Below, in pieces: positions 19,323 to 31,882 of a stretch of 64,000 nucleotides of DNA. The notes under the pieces are model-generated. The model saw only the letters and a list, made by a program, of their open reading frames with translations. It was not told the origin of the DNA and searched no databases. The DNA lies in assembly GCA_935421135.1 (NCBI GenBank), contig OW285194.1:15895376-15959375 (forward strand), in the 5' to 3' direction. Made by a program: the position numbers and the translations under genes. The stretch is from Bugulina stolonifera. Taxonomy: Eukaryota > Bryozoa > Gymnolaemata > Cheilostomatida > Bugulidae. How positions within the stretch are numbered: the stretch's first letter is position 1; each line of letters starts with the position of its first letter.

Positions 19323-21576
19323 TTGATGTATAGCCTCCGCCTTCTAACTCATGTTCTCTTCTGTGGAAATGTTCAGGGGAATCCTCCTCTGTCCCGACTG
19401 GTCTATGCCGAGTGGGGAGGGAGAGAGAATTCATGCCTGACAGTTCCACAGGTGTGGGTTGTACCTCTAACTCTGGCTTGGTCCTTATTTGTAACACTGA
19501 TATTTGCTTACCTTCAGCTGTGAAGACAGGCTGACTGGAGTGATCCTTGATAGGAGGAGCAGCCGTCTCGTCCATCTTAAGAACAGAAAGAATACGACTG
19601 CTGTTATTAGCTTCACCAGTGGCACGAGTAAGAGTGCAGAGGTTGTCACATGTAGGGATACATGTACTTCGGTGAAGTGCTGGACGAGAAAGGACTACTC
19701 GTCTGTGAGCTGTCGTGTTTATACTAGCCAAGGGATGAGCAATTTGTTCAATTGTAGGCAATGCCTCAGGCACGTTTTCTTTGTTTGACTCGTCAACTAA
19801 GCGCGGGAACGCGGCATTATTTGCCTTCGATTGCTCCTTATCCGCTTCATGGGATTTCGAGGGTTCGGCAATCTGTATCTTCGGCTGAACTTGTTTGGCA
19901 ATGCTGAATTCCGTGAAAGAGCATTTCGCTCTTTGTATATGAACTGCTGGCAGTATAGAATGTATCTCCGTCGCTGGGAATATGTCTTGGAGGTCGGCTA
20001 CGCGATACTTCGCGTCCTCTGGATCAGGTCGGGCTGTTGAAACTTGAACATTCTTTGAGAGGTTCAGAGGTAGCTCTTCTGTTTGGTCCGGCACGGGTTG
20101 CCCCGTGTCGATCCTCAGGCCGCGGACTTGGACTGTAGTGTTTGGCAGTTCTACACACGACAAGTCGTCCGTCGGGCTATACTGAATTCCGGTGGGAATC
20201 AGTTGCTGACTAGTGTTAGGTCTGGGTTTGGCCAGATCCTGATGGTCCTCCTGGGTTGAGGACATGTCGGGGTTGCCTTGTGAGGTCTGTTCCGACTTAG
20301 TGGGACTTTTGCGTCGTCCTTTCAGCCTTTGGGGGTGATCTTTGATCACTTCTGTGGTGTCCGGCTTTGGGTGGAGTCGTTTCTTGCCTGGCTTTGGCCT
20401 AGTGGGTATAGGTTCTTCCACTGAGGCGGGTTCTGATGGGTCCGTCGGCCTAGGTGGACGACCATTGGTTGGGCTCAGTCCACCTTCTCTTGGTTTGGCC
20501 TCAGTAGGAATGGGTTCATCTACTGGGACGGGTTCTGATGTATCCGTCGGCCTCTGTGGACGACCATTGTGGTTTGGTTCACCTTTTCCTGGTTTGGTCT
20601 CAGTAGGAATGGGTTCATCTACTGGGACGGGTTCTGATGTATCCGTCGGCCTCTGTGGACGACCATTGTGGTTTGGTCCACCTTCTCCTGGTTTGGCCTC
20701 AGTAGGAATGGGTTCATTTACTGGGACGGGTTCTGATGTATCCGTCGGCCTCTGTGGACGACCATTGTGGTTTGGTCCACCTTCTCCTGGTTTGGCCTCA
20801 GTAGGAATGGGTTCATCTACTGGGACGGGTTCTGATGTATCCGTCAGCCTCTGTGGACGACCATTGTGGTTTGGTCCACCTTCTCCTGGTTTGGTGTCTG
20901 TGTCGGCTTCAGTAGGAATAGGTACGTCTACTGAGACGGGTTCCGGTGTGACCGTCGGTCTGTCTTCCGTTTCTTGACATTTCTGTAGGAGGGTATGTAG
21001 GGCTTTCCGTAGGAGGTCAGCGGGAAGTTCTTCTTGTTGTTTACGAGGATTGGTCCTACGGTCGTAGTTCTGTAGGAAAGCTGTTCCGGTTTCGACCGCT
21101 TCTTCCATATCATCGGGTTGTGTCCATGTGTAGTACCAACGTAGACCGTGGTTGTGGACCGTGAGGCAAAACTTCTCAAGGGTCCATTCGTCCAAAGATG
21201 CAGGGGGTGCTCCTTCAAAGGCTATCGCCATCAGCCTGCGGATGAGAGCTGCATGTTCTCTGAGTGACGTATGGGCGGGCTGTTCCAGGGTGGACAGCTT
21301 CCAGCGGGCTTCTCTGGCAGATAGTCCATACTGCCCCCTCAGTCGGGAAAATGTCTCTTCGACTGATCGGGGCCGTCCGCATTCTTGTGCGGGCCCGTGT
21401 AGGGCGGCTCTAAGCCGTATGAGGCTTGCTCTCTCATTCCAGTGGCAACGCTCTGCCATAGCGGTGAAGTCTTCTATGAAGAGTTCTACGTCCTGTTGTC
21501 CGTCGTAGCGGAGGGTGTTGGGGTCCTGCTCCGTGTGGTACATTACCTGCTGAAGCAGGTTCCTTATTCGGTCCAT
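19219..21576 (-). CDS. LTR element ORF1 (copy 2), Gag-like protein
   Basis: 785 codons. Capsid domain as in copy 1 with two changes seen by eye (R51S, V109A). It is 72 residues shorter than copy 1: one 33-residue repeat is missing and so is a 39-residue stretch beginning KDKSSHSKQK. Both losses keep the frame and can be explained by unequal recombination between repeats. Otherwise nearly the same, and open throughout. Confidence 0.8.
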   Translation of the reverse strand: MDRIRNLLQQVMYHTEQDPNTLRYDGQQDVELFIEDFTAMAERCHWNERASLIRLRAALHGPAQECGRPRSVEETFSRLRGQYGLSAREARWKLSTLEQPAHTSLREHAALIRRLMAIAFEGAPPASLDEWTLEKFCLTVHNHGLRWYYTWTQPDDMEEAVETGTAFLQNYDRRTNPRKQQEELPADLLRKALHTLLQKCQETEDRPTVTPEPVSVDVPIPTEADTDTKPGEGGPNHNGRPQRLTDTSEPVPVDEPIPTEAKPGEGGPNHNGRPQRPTDTSEPVPVNEPIPTEAKPGEGGPNHNGRPQRPTDTSEPVPVDEPIPTETKPGKGEPNHNGRPQRPTDTSEPVPVDEPIPTEAKPREGGLSPTNGRPPRPTDPSEPASVEEPIPTRPKPGKKRLHPKPDTTEVIKDHPQRLKGRRKSPTKSEQTSQGNPDMSSTQEDHQDLAKPRPNTSQQLIPTGIQYSPTDDLSCVELPNTTVQVRGLRIDTGQPVPDQTEELPLNLSKNVQVSTARPDPEDAKYRVADLQDIFPATEIHSILPAVHIQRAKCSFTEFSIAKQVQPKIQIAEPSKSHEADKEQSKANNAAFPRLVDESNKENVPEALPTIEQIAHPLASINTTAHRRVVLSRPALHRSTCIPTCDNLCTLTRATGEANNSSRILSVLKMDETAAPPIKDHSSQPVFTAEGKQISVLQIRTKPELEVQPTPVELSGMNSLSLPTRHRPVGTEEDSPEHFHRREHELEGGGYTSNELCCRYLSPTEDTHARRHTSPYSTSCHLYTEPS

Positions 21577-21890
21577 GTCGGTAGGGTGTCGGGTAGTGAG
21601 TTAAACTGCTTTGGTTTGTTAGGCCGGGTCGGCCTAGTCGACGTACTGAATACCGTCAATCTATTCTGGATCCGAGGTCGGTCTTTGATTGAATATCCGG
21701 CATAGGTCGGGCTACATCCAGCGGAACCACGAGAATTAAGGGTGCACTTTAGCGTTTGTCACCTTCTCGTAAAAGGGTTCCTGGGTCCGAGTCCTTAATC
21801 GCCGTTGAAGTATTGAAGAGTGAGGTCGGTCGGGCTTTCCCGAGGCCGAGGTCACCTTCCTTCGCTTCGTTTCTTAAGAGTACGACCTTA

Positions 21891-21910
21891 GAATCCCACC
21901 GCTGCCACCA
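21891..21910 (-). promoter_or_regulatory. primer-binding site matching tRNA-Leu (copy 2)
   Basis: Same 20 nt as in copy 1, one base from the 5' LTR at 21912. Confidence 0.75.
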
Positions 21911-21911
21911 A

Positions 21912-22586
21912 TGTAATGGTTTCTGTGATTTGGTGCGGTCGTCCTTGGACGACTACCGACTCAGAATTGAAGTGCCTATGAGTGGTGCTAGGACTTCGCA
22001 TTACATGAAAGATCGAGCGGTCTCAGTAGCCCAATAACTACCAGAGACGACCCATCTGGTCCCAAGTCTGACCTTCAGACTATACGTTGAAAGAGAGTGA
22101 TCCGACCTAGTAGGCGGTTCGCTAAGCGAATGACCTGACAAAAGGAAGTGAAAGTCTCTGTATCAAGTATAGAGGTGTCTTTATTGAAAGCCAAGTGAAG
22201 ACTGAGACTATGAACAGTGAAACAATGTCCTTTATATAGTATAAGGACTTCCGCCCGACGTAGTGTCGGGAAAAGACGACATAAGGTCGTCCGGAAGTTG
22301 CGCAACAACATGGCCACCGGAAGCCCGACGGCCGACCCAAAATGGGTCGGGTTCTACAAAAGTTGCTTATAATGGTCGAATTCATGTACAAAATGAATAT
22401 CAATGGATTCTGAGAGGTCGGGCCTCTGTACATGGGTATAAAAGGCATTAAAAGACTTAGTAATAATTATACAAGTATATACGATAATATAGGAGTTACA
22501 TAGAGTAAAGTACAAGCAGATATATACATGTATGTGCACACAATAATGAGTGTCAGGTGTAGGAGACGACTGTGCGTACCATTACA
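21912..22586 (-). repeat. 5' LTR of copy 2
   Basis: 675 bp, TGTAATGG to CCATTACA, followed by GTAT of the 50-bp array. Confidence 0.9.
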
Positions 22587-22840
22587 GTATAACATTGGAG
22601 AGAGGACAACTTTAGAGTATAACATGGTATAATGTAGTATAACATTGGAGAGAGGACAACTTTAGAGTATAACATGGTACAATGTAGTATAACATTGGAG
22701 AGAGGACAACTTTAGAGTATAACATGGTATAATGGAGTATAACATTGGAGAGAGGATAACTTTAGAGTATAACATGGTATAATGTAGTATAACATTGGAG
22801 AGAAGACAACTTTAAAGTATAACATGGTATAATGTAGTAC
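22587..22840. repeat. 50-bp tandem array, right part (unit 3)
   Basis: Five units; matches 12263-12515 almost base for base. Confidence 0.9.
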
Positions 22841-23272
22841 AAGTATAAGTAGTACATGTATGTCATGATACATGTACTATACATCGTGTGCCATGATACA
22901 TATATACTATACATAATATACATGTATACGGCACATATAATTGTAGTAGTATGGTGTACAATGTATATGTGTTATATGTACATGTATATGCAGTTCGATA
23001 GGTATATGGAGAGGATAACTATAGAATGAATAATATCCACTATGAGAATAACCAGCCCTTTCCTCACTATCTAGTATCTATGGACGTTTAGTAAACAGTC
23101 TCATTCTATGTCATGTCTATGTCACCAAAATGCATTGTCGTAACAAAGGATGAACTGAAAAGAATGCAATTAAATTCTCCATGCCGCAACGAGCCCACAA
23201 TAGCAGTAATCTACAATCAGTTCATTACATATAAATTCTCTCAAGCTGCAAATCGGGTCTAATTTGTGAACC

Positions 23273-24193
23273 ATGACTACTAGTACATTTCTGACAGTAA
23301 TACTTATTTCGGGTAAGAAAGAATAAGAACTACCTACCTCCATTTGTTCAACACGCTGCCTGCCTGGTAGGCGCTGTTGTGAAGAAATTTATATAATGTT
23401 AAGTATATTGTGCTCTCCAAGTTTCCACCTACCATGTTGATAATATGAATAATTAATACTAGAGCTGTATACTATACCAATATAAGGGTAGGAGCTCCCA
23501 CAGTTTAATGAAGTCACGTGTGTGACCAAACAAGTAGCTAAATATAACCTAAGAACTAGGGCTATATACTGGGCTAACAGTAGCTGGTAGTACTGCTGAA
23601 TGACCTACATGTAGCTCCTGTGGTTTGGTTTTCCCCAATTCCTAAAAGTTGTTTCAACTTTTTAAAATGTTTGTTCTATTGATGTCTTCAGGACTGGTGG
23701 TCTACTCTGCTGCTATTAAATGCTACGTGTGCCGTGGAAGTCAAGGGAGTGAGTGTGATGATGAGTATAAGAGCCCCTCGTATCAGTTGGTAGACTGTAC
23801 AGATCTGATTTCTACCTGTGTGAAGGAAAAGTCTGACAACACTATTAGTGGTAGATCAGGTAAGAATCACCCCCCCCCCCCCTCCTCCACTACCATAAGA
23901 TATTGGAGTTTGTACTTCATTCTACCAGGTTTATGCTGTATTTCTTGGCTGTTACTCTCAGCATCTATACTTGTGTTGTAGTCTCTAGAGGATGTGGACC
24001 TCTTACTGCTGCCGTTGATTACTTGGCCATTGACAACTCAAGGTGTGAGAAGAAACCGTACAAGTACAGATTCTACAAGCACAAGCACGATGAGTACGAG
24101 TGCTCATGTACTGGAGATCGGTGTAACACAGGAAGTCAGCTTGCTCTCTCTACTACCATCGTACTCGCTGCTCTCACCAAATATTTTTTCTAG
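23273..24193 (+). CDS. Ly6/uPAR-like GPI-anchored protein, copy D
   Basis: Exons 23273-23312, 23692-23859 and 23982-24193, phases 1 and 1, 140 codons with the stop. Protein appears identical to copy C (signal peptide MTTSTF..., ten LU-domain cysteines, CSCTGDRCN, tail ending LTKYFF). TATAAAT at 23230-23236; AATAAA at 24340-24345. Differences from copy C are confined to introns and flanks, mainly the poly-C tract in intron 2. A stretch of ORF reading through intron 2 into KNHPPPP is not protein. Confidence 0.85.
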
Positions 24194-24430
24194 AGATCAA
24201 ATGATGGAATAGATGAATAATATTTTTCTAATTGTGACAATATTTTGGGTTACTTAATTAACAATATTTAAACTCCTCATTGCTACCCCTCCTCCTCATG
24301 TATTAAGTTGTCTGTAGTTTTCTCTATGTTTACTTATTAAATAAAGCAAGAACCAATGCTGATAAATGAGACTAATTCATCATAATTCTGATAATATTAT
24401 TGATGTTATTCAGTGTTGATTGCAACAAAT

Positions 24431-24721
24431 GAGGTGGGTACACGGTGCATACAATCTTACAGATTAGTACTGTTCAGCTATCCACTTAACCTTATACATA
24501 TACAAATTTTTAGCTACTAGATCTAGTAGCTAAAAATTTAGTGAAGTACTTGAATGAAAAAGTCATGCTTTAGTGAGATTCGAACCCATATCCCTATGAA
24601 TGATAGTCAAGCACTCTAGTATTAGTATTACATTACTTTATCAGGACCACAGTGACTGGCAGTAATTAAAGTGAGAGTACACGCCTGCTGGCCGTATAAC
24701 CACTAAAATTGATTTGGGTAG
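24431..24721 (-). repeat. tRNA-related SINE-like element
   Basis: Third tandem-unit copy of the element at 3820 and 14100. Confidence 0.55.
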
Positions 24722-24884
24722 ACTAGGCACACTTTTATGTGATCTGCAGTAAAAGCAGTAGGCCTAGTACACTACTCCTACACAACAGGCAAAGGTAAAC
24801 TACTATCCTCTAGCAAGCAATTAGTGCACTTCCTAACAGCTTAGTATAGTTAGTATCTAATCATGTAGGATGTAGAGATATAGA

Positions 24885-25208
24885 CTCTTGTGAATGTATA
24901 ATTATACATGTATATACATTTGTACAATACACATTGTGAATGTATAATACATGTATATACATATATACAATACATATTGTGAATGCATAATACATGTATA
25001 TTCATTTGTACAATACATATTGTGAATGCATAATACATGTATATTCATTTGTACAATACGTATTGTGAATGTATAATACATGTATATACATATATACAAT
25101 ACATATTGTGAATGCATAATACATGTATATACATTTGTACAATACGTATTGTGAATGCATAATACATGTATATACATTTGCACAATATGTATTGTGAATG
25201 TATAATAC
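24885..25208. repeat. 43-bp tandem array, expanded, left part
   Basis: About seven units; the array continues at 26209-26395 beyond the solo LTR. Units 1 and 2 have only about three copies, so the array expanded here. Confidence 0.85.
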
Positions 25209-26208
25209 TGTGGTGAAACAGCCTCCGTGGTAATGGTACCTAGGCCAGCCACACTGACAATATCATTAGCTGACAATTAACCTTATTCATATACTGTTAT
25301 TCACATATCCATGCATTGTCTACCTATTATTATCTGTGCATTCAATACCCTATTATCCACTGGTGTCTTATATACATGTCTGTATTAGTAATCAAGTCTT
25401 GGAATTACGCTCTATTGCAACTTGGTTTTTCCCACAATTATACTTATTTAGTAATTGTCTGTCCTTGCTTGTTTGCATATTGTTAGAGTCTTTTTGCGAC
25501 TTTACACTGTAACTACGTGGCCGACCTTATGGATTTAGCTCATATTTACACACGACATGTTTTTACCTATTGTAAGCACTTTTTGTGCCATGGCCGACCT
25601 TTTCGTATGGCCAGGTCGGGCGGAACCAGACATATTGTTGTGTAAGTTCCGGAGCTGACCCCCTGTCGGCCGCCCGATACCATGTCGTACCATTCTTACC
25701 GGAAGTTTGTATGTATATAAGGCAGAGCATTTTCTATTGTGAATCAGTTGTTGATTGCGCTTGAATAAAGCAACATCTCCTAACTCAACCTACAGAGGCT
25801 TACTCTTTAGGAGGGTAACTCCACCTGAGAATCCTTTGGATTCAGTACGGCTCGAGTTCACCTCATCCTAGGCTAAGCATATCTCTATCCACCCCTTAGG
25901 CTTAGGCCGATCCCGGGTTCTAAATGAACCTAGTGTCGGACTTAGGTTCTCAAGGTTAGATCTTCTTCACTACACTCCCTCGGAGTATAAACTCTACTAG
26001 ACCTACGTCGGTCCTGAGCTCCAATGAGTCTCGGCATCGGCCTACGTCTAAGATAATCTACAATCTACACTAATAAGAGCACCTATAACTGTTCACTCTT
26101 TTATGTAATGAGCAGAAGGTACACTTGATCGGCCTCTACCACCTTCCAAGCCCTTCACATACCTATAGCCCTCGGCTCTCATATGATCTAGCACTCAAAA
26201 ACATTACA
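25209..26208 (+). mobile_element. solo LTR, 1000 bp
   Basis: Starts TGTGGTGA, ends ACATTACA, and is flanked by ATAC on both sides (25205-25208 and 26209-26212). Inside are CCGGAAGT (25699-25706), TATATAAGG (25714-25722) and AATAAA (25764-25769), giving plus orientation. No interior region remains, so this is the product of LTR-LTR recombination. It shares GTCGGGCGGAA with the LTRs of the pol-less element, which suggests a related lineage. It is absent from units 1 and 2. Confidence 0.85.
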
Positions 26209-26395
26209 ATACATGCATATACATTTGTACAATACATATTGTGAATGCATAATACATGTATATACATTTGTACAATACGTATTGTGAATGTATAATACAT
26301 GTATATACATTTGTACAATACGTATTGTGAATGTGTAATACATGTATATACATTTGTACAATACGTATTGTGAATGTATGCTAACTTGACGATAA
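26209..26395. repeat. 43-bp tandem array, right part
   Basis: About four units, continuing the array split by the solo LTR. Confidence 0.85.
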
Positions 26396-26407
26396 TCTTG
26401 TCAATCA

Positions 26408-26695
26408 TCGTCTCCATATAATAATAGATGTCTTCATATAATAATAGACGTCTTCATATAATAATAGACGTCTTCATATAATAATAGACGTCTTCATATA
26501 ATAATAGACGTCTTCATATAATAATAGACTTCTTCATATAATAATAGACATCTTCATATAATAATAGACATCTTCATATAATAATAGACGTCTTCATATA
26601 ATAATAGACGTCTTCATATAATAATAGACGCCTTCATATAGTAATAGACGCCTTCATATAATAATAGACATCTTCATATAATAATAGACATCCTC
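26408..26695. repeat. 20-bp tandem array (unit 3)
   Basis: About 14 copies of AATAATAGACRTCTTCATAT, without the 527-bp insertion seen in units 1 and 2. Confidence 0.95.
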
Positions 26696-27200
26696 CAATC
26701 AGATTTGGGGCCAAAAATCTAAATGATTTTTATACATTGTACATACGTTGCAATGCTGCCGACCACTGGCAGGTGAGTACTTAACCCACCCCAAATGCTG
26801 GATGAGTGCTAGAACTCGGGCTATGCTAGCAGCCAAAGCGCTCCTCTCCCCTGATTTATATACATTTATGTTACAATGCCGTCTTGCTGAATCTCTACTC
26901 TGGTGGTGCTAGGACCTTATGACTGGGTCCTCTGGCATGGCGGGCGGGGCTATACCCTTAGACACACTGACACAACCTAGGGCGGAGTAGATACATAAAC
27001 CACACCACCCATCAGATTGGTGTTGGAACTTGAGCTATGCCAACAGTAGAGACCCTCCTGGACCCGTGATTTACATGTATATAATATGTTACAATGCTGC
27101 CAGTTTGAATCTCAACCCGAGTGGTGCTAGGACGTTGGGATCGTGTTCCCTGAAGTTGATGCTGTGCTTGATCTGTAGCCTTAGGCTCTCTACTACAACC
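26695..27200. repeat. dispersed repeat copies, end of tandem unit 3
   Basis: 26695-26935 matches 5905-6145. From about 26936 the sequence departs from the other units and a diverged second copy follows (core TGATTTACATGTATATAATA near 27070). Homology to the tandem units ends here. Confidence 0.55.
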
Positions 27201-28780
27201 TAGGTTGGAGTGGATTCCGTACCCTCCTCACCCATCCAATGAGAGTGTTAGACCTTGGATTATGCCTGGACCTGGAGTTGTCTCTTCAGTGGATGGCAAC
27301 ACAGCTCCTATTGAAATCTCTGTTACACGCCTGCACCACCAGAGGTCATGCATACAAATCATGAATACATGCGAGCCAAGTGAGCAAATACTGCAGAAAG
27401 ACATGCGTCGCAGAAGAACACCCCTGAAAGCCTTTATGGAGAATGACCTAATTGTAAGCTACAGTAAGCGAGCAAATACTGCGGTGACTGAGCCAGAAGG
27501 GCTTGTATACTACAATCATGACATGCCGTTAGAGTTGAGACTGCAGAAAATGCAAGGAGTATAATAAGATATCGAACTAATATATTATATTTCATTTTTA
27601 GTCTGAGGTTGAATCCTAGTCCAGTTTCTCCAGTTAGTTCAATGTATTGAGATGTAGACTGGAGTTGCTTACTCACAAAACTAGAGTATGCCCATGTGGT
27701 GTAAATTATAATTTATTTTGAATACTCTATTGATAAGTAGGTTTTGTAGTCAGCTAGTGTTAGTGTAGTAGTTGCCGTCTTAACGTTGAACTAAAATTAA
27801 TTTGAGTAGTAAAAGTGATGAAGCTAATGATATACATTATATTGTAAATAATATATCTGAGAATCTATCCACTCGATCAACTAGCTATATACATCTCATT
27901 GAGCTGCTTCTCTAGCTAATAGTTTAATTGTCATAGTTTCTACATGTAGATATGCATTGTATAAGGAAAGGGTAAGTACTGGTGATGAGAGTTAGATATA
28001 CCCTTATAGGTTTCACTATTATTCATTCCGAGCTAAGAGAACTCTTATGTTCTGTAAAGTCTGCCATTTTTTCTGATTGAGAAAAAGTGTTTTTCTACTA
28101 ACTGACTTGGACATTTTGTTCAAAATCTTGAGCATTTACGGATTTTAAAATTTAGCACACAATTTCTATTGCAACATCTGTGCAAACTATTAGCAAGATA
28201 ACATTAATGGCTGAAAATCTATCAAACCTGTCCTGGAACCCTTGGGTCGACCCTCACATGTGCATGACTGGACACAGTTGTTAAATCTTCCATGAATCAC
28301 CTCCTTCATAACTAGGAAAGGAAATCATAGTTGAATTTTTAAACAGTTAACCTGATGAAGCTTCCCATACTGCATTTGTGTTGTATATTGTATATTATGT
28401 GTTGTATATAATGTAATATACCTCAACAAAGCTACAGCTAATAAACAGTGATGTGGTGAAATAAAAGTTGTCTTCTCTCTGTAATCGTTAATCAAAGAGT
28501 AGATAACTTCAAAATAATATACATTGCCGTACAAGACGATGCTAGCCATGCCAATGCCACATACAACTCTTCAATAAATGAGTTACAAATGTTTCTGGAT
28601 TTTTACTCTGCCATTAAGAAGTCTACATAACATAGGGCTAATATATCATAGAGTGCTTTTATAATATGGCCGCTATATTGTGGTGTCCTTGAGAAGTAGC
28701 TGCATTCATAAAAATTGATTGAACACTAATACGAAGATTGATAATATAATTATAGACTAGACACAATAATTCCCCACACC
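27200..28780. other. no gene recognised
   Basis: AT-rich sequence without a convincing exon. A 119-codon open stretch at 27205-27564 shows no domain, signal or splice context that I can support. Confidence 0.5.
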
Positions 28781-29045
28781 TCCTCCTCGCACCATCACAT
28801 GGCCCTGTGCTATCGCATGACCCTGTGCTATCGCATGACCCCGTGCTATCGCATGGTCCCCGTGCTATCACATGGTCCCCTTGCTAGCACATGGTCCCCT
28901 TGCTAGCACATGGTCCCCTTGCTAGCACATGGTCCCCTTGCTAGCACATGGTCTCCGTGCGAGGTCCCGCCCGTGCTTTCACATAATTCCCTTGCTATCA
29001 CATTGTCCCGTACTATCACATAGTCCCGTACCATTACATGGCCCG
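28781..29045. repeat. 19-bp minisatellite
   Basis: About 14 imperfect units such as CCTTGCTAGCACATGGTCC and CCGTGCTATCGCATGACC. Period about 19 bp. Confidence 0.85.
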
Positions 29046-30340
29046 GCCCTCCAGTACTATAAGTACTGTCCATGTTCATGTTACATGTGCATTACAATTC
29101 TGTTTCTGAGTCAATATACTGAAGAGTTATCCTCTCTTTGTTATACTCTAAATGGAAGCTGTTCTCATCTGGCCAGAACCATAACAGTGACAATGTTGTG
29201 TTGAGTTGACATAACCTTCAGTTAATTTATACAGTATGCTTCACATAATAAATATCTTCACGGCGTACATCTTGGACCAGCTGTTTATACCCACTGAGAT
29301 GGCATGGCCTGTTTATATATACAGCTTTACATGCTACATCCTGTTTCTTAGCGTGGCTATATGCCAAGGTTTGCTAACATTCTGAAGACGATTTTCTTGA
29401 GTTTTTGATTAGTATTAGTTAGAAAACTGTTTGAAATATAGAGAACGCGTTTAAATATTATAAATTGAAAAAAACAACAAAAATGAAACTCTAATACTAA
29501 TACAACTAATACTCTAATACTCTATAATACTGTCTAGCATGCAATGTATATCATATATGTTTATATTACTAATACTATCTATCATATATCATATGTTTAT
29601 ATTACTAATACCATCTATCAGATATTATATGTTTATATTACTAATACTATCTATCAGATATATAGAGATGCTGTCACAAATTCATATATTATATTTTATC
29701 CTATACTGTATTTATATATGTATACACATGTGTCGGTATAGGCATGCACTTATACATGTACCTATCCGTGTATATGCATACATATGTGTCTGTCACAAAT
29801 TCATATATTATTATATTTTATCCTATGCTATCATAGTGGAATTGGTGTATGTACCTTTGTATATGTTATATAAGTGATTCCTAGGTAGACCTATAATTGG
29901 ACTTTGAACTTAATGTTATACGTGTAAACAACTTACTGTATTTTTGTATAGGCCTAATACTACATGTAATGACATGGGTACACAGTTTGTGTCTCAGTGC
30001 ATGAAGGAGGTTGGATGCCTTCTTAGTATAAAGCAGTTGGTTACGACTCCAGACCATCTAATGTGCAGTAAATTGTGACAGATGCCATATCTGTGTCTTT
30101 GGGAAAAACATTTCACCATACTTGAAACTGACAAATTTAGGTCCAACTTGTCAGTATGTGTAGGCACTTGTCTGTACGTGTAGGCACTTGTCAGTACATG
30201 TAGGCACTTGTCAGTACATATACCAGGTAGGCATTCTAGCAAATTCTTATTTCAAAATTTTAAATAGAGCCTGCTCCTCAGTATCATACTAGCCTGGTCT
30301 TAATACATATATAGCTAATAGCCATATTATACAATTATAA
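29046..30340. other. no gene recognised; short local repeats
   Basis: 29540-29660 has about three copies of a unit around ATATGTTTATATTACTAATA. 30140-30225 has about four copies of GTAGGCACTTGTCAGTACAT. A segment at 29990-30120 (CTGTGTCTTTGGGAAAAACA) resembles the tail region of tRNA-type SINEs, low confidence. Confidence 0.4.
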
Positions 30341-30344
30341 ATCA

Positions 30345-30590
30345 TGTATATTCCCTCTATATTCCCTCTATATTCCCTGTATTCCCTCTATATTTCCTGT
30401 ACTCCCTCTATATTCCCCGTATTCCCTCTATATTCCCCGTATTCTCTCTATATTCCCCGTATTCCCTCTATATTCCCTGTGTTCCCTACTCCCTGTATTC
30501 TCTCTATATTCCCTGTATTCCCTCTATATTCCCTGTATTCCTTCTATATTCCCTGTATTCCCTCTATATTCCCTGTATTCCCTGTGAACC
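30345..30590. repeat. 20-bp minisatellite (TATTCCCTGTATTCCCTCTA)
   Basis: About 12 units of two half-repeats, TATTCCCTGTATTCCCTCTA. The encoded Pro/Ser/Tyr-rich ORF is a by-product. Confidence 0.85.
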
Positions 30591-30599
30591 ATTTCATCT

Positions 30600-31740
30600 G
30601 ACTATGAGTGTTTTACTGAATTTGAAACTACTAGTAGTAAAGCGGTTTATATTACCATTGGCATAGTTGGGCACATTTGGGGCCTGCATTTCACAGTGAA
30701 ATAAATACTGAAAAAATATGGAACTCATTGTGATATGACCTCATTATTTTTATTCTACATGTACAATACATGTACAGCATACAGTCCCCTGGTAATCTAT
30801 GCCTATCTAGGTTACTGGGTAGGCTAGCCCATGTTATATAGATCATAACCGAATTATAACAACAGTAGTCAAAACAATGCTAAACAGAATAACAAAGAGA
30901 AATATTGTATTTGTTATTACCATAGGCAACGGGCGGCTACCATAATTCAATATCACAGCTTTTCAACTGTAATTGTGAATGAAATTCTTCAATGGAAATC
31001 AATAATAACCCTAGTATTTGATGTAGTGCCGGCAGCGGCAGGTGCAACTATACACAGTATCAGTCTCCCTGATTCCGCAGGAGACTCCCTGATTTTCAAC
31101 TCAAATTTTAGTAGGACGCAATGGACACCCCTACAATGGACACCCCCCAATGGACACCCCTACAATGGACACCCTACAATGGACACCCCCCCCCCCCCCG
31201 CCTCCACCCAAAATGGACACCCCTACCCAAATGCTGAATCTCTCTGATTTTCGTATGTGGAACTTGCCAAGCCTGCGCAGTATATTACTGTTATACAGTA
31301 TACTCTACATGTATGCAATGTGTATATACTCGTATGCAATGTACATGATTGTGTACATGTATATATACTCTTTCCTCTACTACCATCTAGCTATTATTGA
31401 AAAAAAATACAATGACTTGATATGAAAAATATTGGTAAATGTTATAACTTTATTCATGTTCTATCATGTCTGGTGATGTATAATGTAAATTGTCTGTAAA
31501 ATATCCATGTGTAGGTACAGTACAACACCTTGATTTATGGATATACTATCAGCTAACCCTTCTGGTGCAGCTACCACAGGTGGGTGGCACAGGCACTACG
31601 CCTTGATACTTAGCCTCATCAGCAGCATGAGATGGGGGGGGGGTATATTCTCCACCCCAAAATAGGCTAATCACTGGAATTAGGAACACCTGCGCATTAC
31701 CTACATCTGCTGTGAACTGTGCTACACATATTGTATGGAT
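30600..31740. other. no gene recognised; ACAATGGACACCCC repeats
   Basis: 31125-31215 contains about six copies of CCTACAATGGACACC with a poly-C run. The rest of the stretch shows no exon or element that I can name. Confidence 0.5.
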
Positions 31741-31882
31741 ACTCTACTACAGCACAGTGAGTCAATAACACACTGATCTCTAAAGGAGCTCTACTACAGC
31801 ACAGTGAGTCAATAATACACTGATCTCTAAAGGAGCTCTACTACAGCACAGTGAGTCAATAATACACTGATCTCTCAAGGAG
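31740..31882. repeat. 47-bp tandem repeat, three copies
   Basis: Three close copies of a unit containing CTCTACTACAGCACAGTGAG and CACTGATCTCTAAAGGAG. Confidence 0.85.

Larger units (their letters stand above)
17351..22586 (-). mobile_element. pol-less LTR retrotransposon, copy 2 (5.24 kb)
   Basis: Same insertion site and same flanking GTAT as copy 1, 10.54 kb away (left ends), so it arose by segmental duplication and not by a second transposition. LTRs 17351-18025 and 21912-22586, 675 bp each. The T/C difference near the LTR end (CTATTACA against CCATTACA) is shared with copy 1 and so predates the duplication. The element is 216 bp shorter than copy 1 because ORF1 lost repeat units. Confidence 0.9.

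Noticed and set aside
27205..27564. 119-codon ORF
   Set aside because: No recognised domain, signal peptide or splice context; lies in dispersed-repeat DNA.
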